From Poa pratensis (Eukaryota > Streptophyta > Magnoliopsida > Poales > Poaceae): DNA of 64,000 bases. The DNA is taken from contig CAMZMU010000063.1 in assembly GCA_947311845.1 (NCBI GenBank), positions 53,542,064 to 53,606,063 of the forward strand. The letters are read 5' to 3'. How positions within the stretch are numbered: position 1 is the first letter of the stretch; each line of letters opens with the position of its first letter. Below are positions 58,300-64,000 of this stretch, in pieces. Made by a program: the position numbers and the translations under genes. A model generated the notes under the pieces. The model searched no databases and had not been told where the DNA came from. It saw only the letters and a program-made list of their open reading frames with translations.

Positions 58300-61200
58300 A
58301 GTCCTTTCCAACATAGGCACCAAGATTGAGCATCAAAGACATTGCAGATCATTCTTTCATACTAGTCACCTCATCGTCTCCACCATACCAAATCTCAGCG
58401 TGCACGTCCATGTTGATTTTCCCGCATCATGAACGCTCATCGTCGTCCTCTACAATTGTGTTGCACCTTCCAGAAGGTTTCCTCAATCAGATTCATTTGG
58501 CAAACATGCCCAAAACCTTGAGAATGCACACGATGTAGCAAATTAGTAGTTAAAAAGGGGTATTTAATTCGTCTGCACTCAAAATCTGCTCGGTTATGTT
58601 GTTTATTGCCCAACACAAGATAGAAAACCCTATGACATGAAAGTAGTTGTCCAAGGGATGATGTTTTCCATCCACCATGAGTATTAATTGTAAATGGGTC
58701 TATCGTATGCCCCAACAATCACTCTAATGATACTCCAAACTTGTTCAAAGTGGTGTTCCATGTGGAAATTGTTGATCCCTAATATTTTGTTGTGTGTATT
58801 GATCTGACCCTCGTGGGGGTATATAAGGAGTACAAGACTTGAGAGGCAAGAAGCCTATGACTTGGAATACAAGATTGGACTCTAATTTCCTAGTCTATCT
58901 CTAGTCGTACCGTACACATATTCTAACATTCCCCCTCAGTCGTAGCGGGAGTGAAGCGAACGATTGCGACTGTCTTTGAGGCTTGCGCTTCCATCGTCTC
59001 CTCCTCTCCGCCATCATCAACTGCGTCTCTGATAGTCTCTCCTCTCTTCCCTCCTGCAGTCACAGCGGGAGTGGCGTGGACGCAAGTGACGACGCGGACT
59101 GCTGTCGACTGGAACTCTTGAGTTGCTGTAGACGTGTGTATGATGTTGATGTCGAGGTAGCCGAGCGTGTTGTAGCCGTGGTCGAGGTTGTCGCGGTCGG
59201 TGTAGCCGATAGAGCCGAAGGCGCAAAAAAAAATTGCGCGGTTTTGGGTTTTGAGGCGGCGGCGGCAGGTTTTCTGCGGCGGCGGCGGGGTTTTTACCAG
59301 GCGGGCGAGGCGATCGTGCGATCGCCCTAGCAGAGCGCCGGCAAAGTTTTTGGGTGGCGGCGACAGGGTTTCTGCGGCGGCGGCGGGGTTTTGGTTTTTG
59401 GCGGCGTGCGGCAGCGACTCACTTGGGAGCGGCGGCAGGCAGGCGGCGGTTTTTTTTGTGTCATTGTGCAGCGGCGGCGGCGGATCTGCGGCGGCGGCGG
59501 TTTTTGCGGCGTGCGGCTCGACTCGCGTGATGTAGACTTTGGCGCTGATTTGTGTTGGCGGTGTAGAACTCGACGAAGATCTTGGTGTAGTCGTACAGCT
59601 TGATGTAGATGTTCGGCTTGGTGTGATCGGCTTGATGCAGGTAGCTCGGCGTGTTGGCGGCGTCAATGCCGCGCCAGGGAAGCCTGTCGATTCCATGACG
59701 CGGGAGCAAACCTGAAATCTCGTACATGCGTACCTGTCCGATCTGGATTTCTTTGGTTGAGAAACCAATCTGGAGTTGTCCTGAGAGCGCGTGGTGCATG
59801 GACGTGAACATGCGCTGTGGATTCCAGCTCCCGATGTCGCGTGTTCAGCCCGATCCACCGCTGCGTGTCCAGCGCTGAAAGCTGATGTAGCGCCGTGTGC
59901 TTGATGTAGATTGATGCCGCCAGGATTTCGCACTGATTTCTCGTGGATTTTGAGGATCGTATAGGGTAGGGATTTATTGGCTAAACTGATATAATCTACG
60001 GAATTGAGAATTTCGAAATTGAATCTAAATCTAATCTAAGAACCGATCTAATCTTTGATTTCGATCGGGTGCCGCGCCCCCGGGGAGAGGAGATTAATCT
60101 CCCGGGGGCGGCGCGATGCGGAAGTGGTGGAGAAACCTAAGATCGGCGTCGCGAGACTAACCGCTCTGATACCATGTGGAAATTGTTGATCCCTAATATT
60201 TTGTTGTGTGTATTAATCTGACCCTCGTGGGGGTATATAAGGAGTACAAGACTTGAGAGGCAAGACGCCTATGACTTGGAATACAAGATTGGACTCTAAT
60301 TTCCTAGTCTATCTCTAGTCGTACCGTACACATATTCTAACATTCCAAACATAAAACACACCAGGAAAGAGAAAAATGGATGATGAATATAATCTTCTAA
60401 AAGGAAGAATCTACCAGAATGATCCTCCACCCTATTCCTTTTTTTTTTCATGTTATGTTTAGAAGATTATTGATTTCCAAAGATGTTTGAATAACTTGTC
60501 AATGCCACTAGAGGGAAAATGAATGAAATTGATTGATATAGAAGTTGCTAGACATAGACCATTTCCACCTAGGCTTATCTTGAGCAGGACTTGAAGCAAA
60601 TCTAGCAAATATATTGAGAAGTGTACTTAGCTTGGAGTGGCACAACAAGCCATCTTATGAAACTCAAGTTTCAATTAGATGATACCATCTTGCTGATAAT
60701 ACCAGATTGATCTAGATATATCTGAAAGAACGGATTTTATCACAAAGGGGAAAATCCTTGCACCAAACTCATGCCAAAAGTCAGTTTCTCACCACTATTC
60801 TCCATCATTAGTTTTCCTTGTAGATACAAACGATTGACTTTCAGCAATCTTCACATAAAACTGAATTAAATTGTTAGTGTTGCATCTGCCAAATCCCCTT
60901 GGGTAATTCCATACTTAGCTCCGAATGACTCTCTAATTTTCACCACCCATTGCACAACAAAATTATGTTGGAAAGTGTCACGTTCTTAATCTACAAATTA
61001 CCTTTGGATTTTTTAAAGATAAGTTCCCAGTTAACTAGATGGTATTTTCTCTTACAACTACCTACCTGTTAGAAAAAAATATTCTCATGATTTTCTCCAT
61101 ATTCTTCAGAAGTGTTGCATGTAAAAAGTACATTGACATGATATTTAGGAGTGATAGCCAGAGATGACTGAATAGGAATCAATCTACCAACTAGGGACAT

Positions 61201-61690
61201 AGTCTTACCTATCCAAGCATCCGGTATTTTCGGCATTTTTCCTCTGTAGAGTTTCAGTCGTTAACATGTAGTCTTGATCCACTAACCAGAACACAATTTT
61301 TTTAATTGGACATAATCTCATCTTAAAAGCAGTGTACATTAGCATTTTATTTTCATGACTCATGAGCACACAGGACCATGATAACATCACTTTTCATGAA
61401 ACTGGTTTCCGAAACTGACATAGCCTCAAACCTGTGCAGGACAAGCTTGAGATGTATAGCATGATTGACATCATCTTGGACAAAATATAATGTATCATCA
61501 GCATGCTGTAATACCGAGACACCGGTAGTGATTAGATGATGAACCAGTGAGTGATCAACCCAACAGAATGAGCTTGTTGTATCATCTTAGCCATCCCATT
61601 TGTGGTATGATTAAATAGAAATGGTGAGATGGGATCCCTTTGTGTAACTTCTCCGAAACTGCCAAATCATGTACTAGAAGTATGTTAATT
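58300..61690 (-). mobile_element. Degenerate LINE, interrupted by a TRIM-like element
   Basis: On the minus strand, LQHADDTLYFVQDDV (about 61460-61510) is the reverse transcriptase catalytic motif with the usual Tyr of YADD changed to His. Just before it QRDPISPFLFNHTTNGMAKM is the conserved GDPLSP-type region. The rest to 60348 and the piece 58300-58755 contain scattered homologous-looking text with many stops. Assignment of the part left of 58755 is tentative. Confidence 0.6.
58761..60342 (-). mobile_element. TRIM-like LTR retrotransposon, 1.58 kb
   Basis: Two 168-bp LTRs (58761-58928 and 60175-60342), TGTGGAAATTG...CTAACA, differing at about two positions. The target duplication TTCCA is at 58756-58760 and 60343-60347. 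The tRNA-iMet primer binding site (complement ccgctctgatacca, 60161-60174) touches the right LTR and a polypurine tract complement (ttccccctcag) follows the left one, so the element is on the minus strand. The interior has no gag-pol; a GC-rich open frame of 336 residues (58923-59933, minus) is rich in Pro, Ser and Ala and unlike known domains. Confidence 0.92.
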
Positions 61691-62119
61691 AAGGTATGAA
61701 GAGTGCCCGATATGTGCATTTGTATCATGTCATATAGAGTTAGTGTATATCATTATTTACAATAACCATGCATTATTTATCAATTTTTAGATGATTTTAA
61801 AAATCTCTTTGAGTTGCTATTTGACTCTGGGAGGTGGAAATCTTCTTTATCGTATTTTGCTGTTTCAGACCTTCCGGATTCCAAATAAATCGAGAAAAAT
61901 AACTTGTAAGTTTTTTATAAAAAAACAAAGACACAGGAAATCAAGAAAAAATAACTTGTAAGTTTTTTATAAAAAAACAAAGACACAAGAATAGCCACAA
62001 GGTTACTCGCGAGCTACTCGTTGGTCAACAAACGAGTTCAGATACAAAACTCGGCTCGTCTCGTGAGAAACCGAGTTCAAACCGAGTCTGCAAGTTTCGA
62101 GTTTTAATTCCAGACCTAA
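61691..62119. other. A/T-rich spacer with a 51-bp duplication
   Basis: gaaaaataacttgtaagttt...caaagacaca is repeated at about 61893 and 61944. No gene. Confidence 0.5.
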
Positions 62120-62545
62120 GAGCATCTCCACCGGCGCGCCCAACTCCGCTCCCAATCGACGTTTTGGGCGCGCCGGCACCAAATCCCCCCCCCCCCCCCC
62201 CCACCCCCCAGCGGCACGCCCAGTACCCAAAAAGTTGTCGGCACGTCCCAGTAGAACGTCCGGCAACCCCGCTTCGCGCCCAGGTTCTAGGGACGCAACC
62301 GGTCGCGCCGGCAACCGCGGCAACGCGAGCCACGTCGGATACTGACGCGCGGGACCGTCGCATCAGTGAGATACAGACGGTCAGCGCAATTAACTGCGAC
62401 TGCTGAGCGGTTTCCTGACGCGTCGCACGCGTCACCTGGTCTTCCCGAAGCGCGTCGCCGGAGTTACGACGCCTCGGGAACCGGCGCCGGAGTAATGGAG
62501 CGCGTTCCCGCGCCGCGTTCCCGCGCTTCGCCTCCCCGCCGTCCT

Positions 62546-62551
62546 TATAAA
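62546..62551 (+). promoter_or_regulatory. TATA box of the Harbinger-borne gene
   Basis: tataaa stands 92 bp upstream of the ATG at 62638, followed by a C/T-rich leader (tctatcatctccccctttctcc). Confidence 0.55.
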
Positions 62552-62637
62552 GCGCGCACGACGCGGCCCAGCGGCGCACTCGTCCTCTTCTATCATCTCC
62601 CCCTTTCTCCACAGTCAATCGGCGGCGGCGACGTGCA

Positions 62638-63620
62638 ATGGCGCACAACGACCAGGCGGGAGGCAGCGGGGGCGGCACGGTCAAGACCTGCCTCCGGAAG
62701 GAGGAGGCAGCCTTCTTCTGCCGCCACCGCATCCCCGTGCAGCCGGGGTTGCGCCTCCCTAGCGGCGGCGGCTGGACCGTCTCGGCGATGGGGTACGTCG
62801 TCCCCCCCACCCCCCTTGCCAGAGGGGGACCGTCTCCGCGAGCTCATCCGGCTGCGCTGCCAGCAGCTGAACCCGGAGCAGCTCGCGGACCCGGAGTACG
62901 CCGCGGACAGCCCCAACTGGGCGGCGATGTTCGCGGCGCAGCGACAGAACGTCGTCGACGACTGCGGCGGCGGGGTGCGGCCGCCAAAGAACAACGCCGA
63001 GGAGCGTCGCAAATGGTGGGAGGCCACCAGGTGATGCGCGAATTCGGCTACGTCGCGCCGCAAAAAGCCTCCCACGACCTGTGGGAGATGCCAGCGGCGA
63101 ACTCATCCAGCTCCTCCTCCTCCAATGCGCGGTCGGCGGCGCCGCGTTTCGGCAAGTTGAAGTCCGAGCCGACGCCGCGGGCCGAGCCGCGCTTCTTGAA
63201 ATTGAAGTCCGAGCCGGCGTCACCATCCGTGACTTCGGGCCGCCGCCGCCCCCGAAGGTGAAGATCGAGCTAGGGACGTCCTCGTCCCGCGGCAAGAAGC
63301 GCGCCGCGCCACCGCCGCCGAGGACGCTGACGGATGAGGAGGCAGAGGCGCAGTTCCAGAGGGACCTCGCCCTCGCGGAGAATCTGTCCTTCGACACCGT
63401 CCAGCCGGCGTCGCGGGAGTACGCCAAGCACTGGTCTTGCGTCGAGAACAACATCATCGACCTCGACGCCGACGTCGCTATTGCCGCCGCGCCAGCGCCG
63501 CCCTCGGTGAAGGAGGAGGTGAAGGAGGAGGTGGAGGAGCCGGCCGAAGCGCCGCCGCAGCAGGACGCCCGCGAGTGGAACAACGACGACTGGGACCGCT
63601 ACTACTGGACCGACGCATAG
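62638..63620 (+). pseudogene. Unidentified grass-specific protein gene in the Harbinger-like element
   Basis: The frame starts MAHNDQAGGSGGGTVKTCLR. It then needs shifts near 62805 (within c-runs), near 63030 and near 63230 to follow the protein-like sequence: GDRLRELIRLRCQQLNPEQL, then EERRKWWEATR, then EFGYVAPQKASHDLWEMP, two similar basic motifs (APRFGKLKSEP and EPRFLKLKSEP) and an acidic C-terminal part (DEEAEAQFQRDLALAE, ENNIIDLDADV, EWNNDDWDRYYWTDA). LKSEP-type motifs with preceding basic residues could be SUMO-site-like, but this is only pattern. I believe similar proteins occur widely in Triticeae transposons; function unknown. A 3' region (aatgaaatgtg) follows. Confidence 0.55.
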
Positions 63621-63767
63621 ACTAGGTTTAGTTTAAACTTCGTCACATTTTGTAAAAAGTATCGAATTTCAATGAAATGTGTTAAGTTTATCGTGTGGTA
63701 CACGTGATAAGCTATCTCAAACCAACCAAAAAAAAAAAGTCTCAATTTTTTTCTCAAAATCCTATTG

Positions 63768-64000
63768 GGAGCGACCGGTGGGGCGCGGCGCTCTCAAAAT
63801 GCGGCAACGGTTGCCGGGCGCGCCGATGGAGATGCTCTAACCAACCAACTATACTATAGTCGTCGTCGGAACCTTGGAGGCGGGGGCCGACAGTTCACCA
63901 CCGGTGGGACGCGGCGCTCCCAAAACGCGGCAACGGTTGCCGGGCGCGCCGGTGGAGATGCTCTAACCAACTAACTATACTATAGTCGCCGTCGGAACCT
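63768..64000. repeat. About 126-bp tandem duplication at the Harbinger right end
   Basis: accggtgggg/acgcggcgct...gagatgctctaaccaac...tatactatagtcg...gtcggaacct occurs twice, from about 63774 and 63900. The window ends within the second unit. Confidence 0.85.

Larger units (their letters stand above)
62120..63963 (+). mobile_element. PIF/Harbinger-like non-autonomous element carrying a gene
   Basis: The left end GAGCATCTCCACCGGCGCGCCC (62120) and right ends GGGCGCGCCGATGGAGATGCTC (ending 63837) and GGGCGCGCCGGTGGAGATGCTC (ending 63963) are inverted repeats. TAA precedes the left end (62117-62119) and follows each right end, as expected for the TWA target of PIF/Harbinger. No transposase is present. 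The right end is duplicated in tandem, so the true boundary could be either. Confidence 0.7.

Overview
This window looks like nuclear DNA of a Triticeae grass (wheat, Aegilops, barley or a relative). The signs are spliced plant genes, very large CACTA transposons whose subterminal repeats read tttagtcccggttgg and ttctgtggcgcacc, LTR elements ending in gagacgtatca, Stowaway MITEs, Mutator-like elements and a LINE background. There are no prokaryotic features. Most of the window is nested mobile DNA. I see three host-type genes: a decayed DUF1191 gene and a tandem pair of SUMO-conjugating enzyme (SCE1/UBC9-type) genes.

Layout. 1-616: flank with a possible LINE 3' end. 617-33385: one 32.8-kb CACTA element with a 3-bp duplication AAT. 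In order it carries subterminal repeats, a small coiled-coil gene with a hydrophobic tail, a TNP2-type transposase gene, a captured or accessory gene (X), and a second CACTA gene with a Ulp1-like cysteine protease domain. It is heavily invaded. An 11.5-kb CACTA of another family (4598-16138, duplication TTG) sits in its transposase frame. A gag-pol-less LTR element (18065-24661) splits gene X. A 1.76-kb solo LTR (duplication GGACT) sits in the Ulp1-like exon, and that block was then tandemly duplicated (27923-32380).

33386-43400: LINE remnants, a 2.2-kb solo LTR (AAGGT), a 1.6-kb solo LTR (GGCGC), a 0.9-kb degenerate tandem repeat and a Stowaway-like MITE. 43536-44493: the DUF1191 gene with two apparent 1-base frameshifts. 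45793-46042: a Stowaway MITE. 46561-58200: a segmental tandem duplication carrying two intact five-exon SCE1-like genes with altered active-site surroundings. The second copy has two nested Mutator-like elements (51210-54281 and 52339-54047) upstream, the outer one carrying a dioxygenase pseudogene. 58761-60342: a TRIM-like LTR element (TTCCA) inside a LINE remnant. 62120-63963: a PIF/Harbinger-like element (TAA) carrying a gene with its own TATA box.

How parts fit together. Both CACTA elements repeat their subterminal arrays inside the element, just upstream of later genes, so each transcription unit seems to have its own array plus leader. Many frames carry single-base shifts. They may be real decay or uncorrected sequencing indels, though the SCE1 exons are clean.
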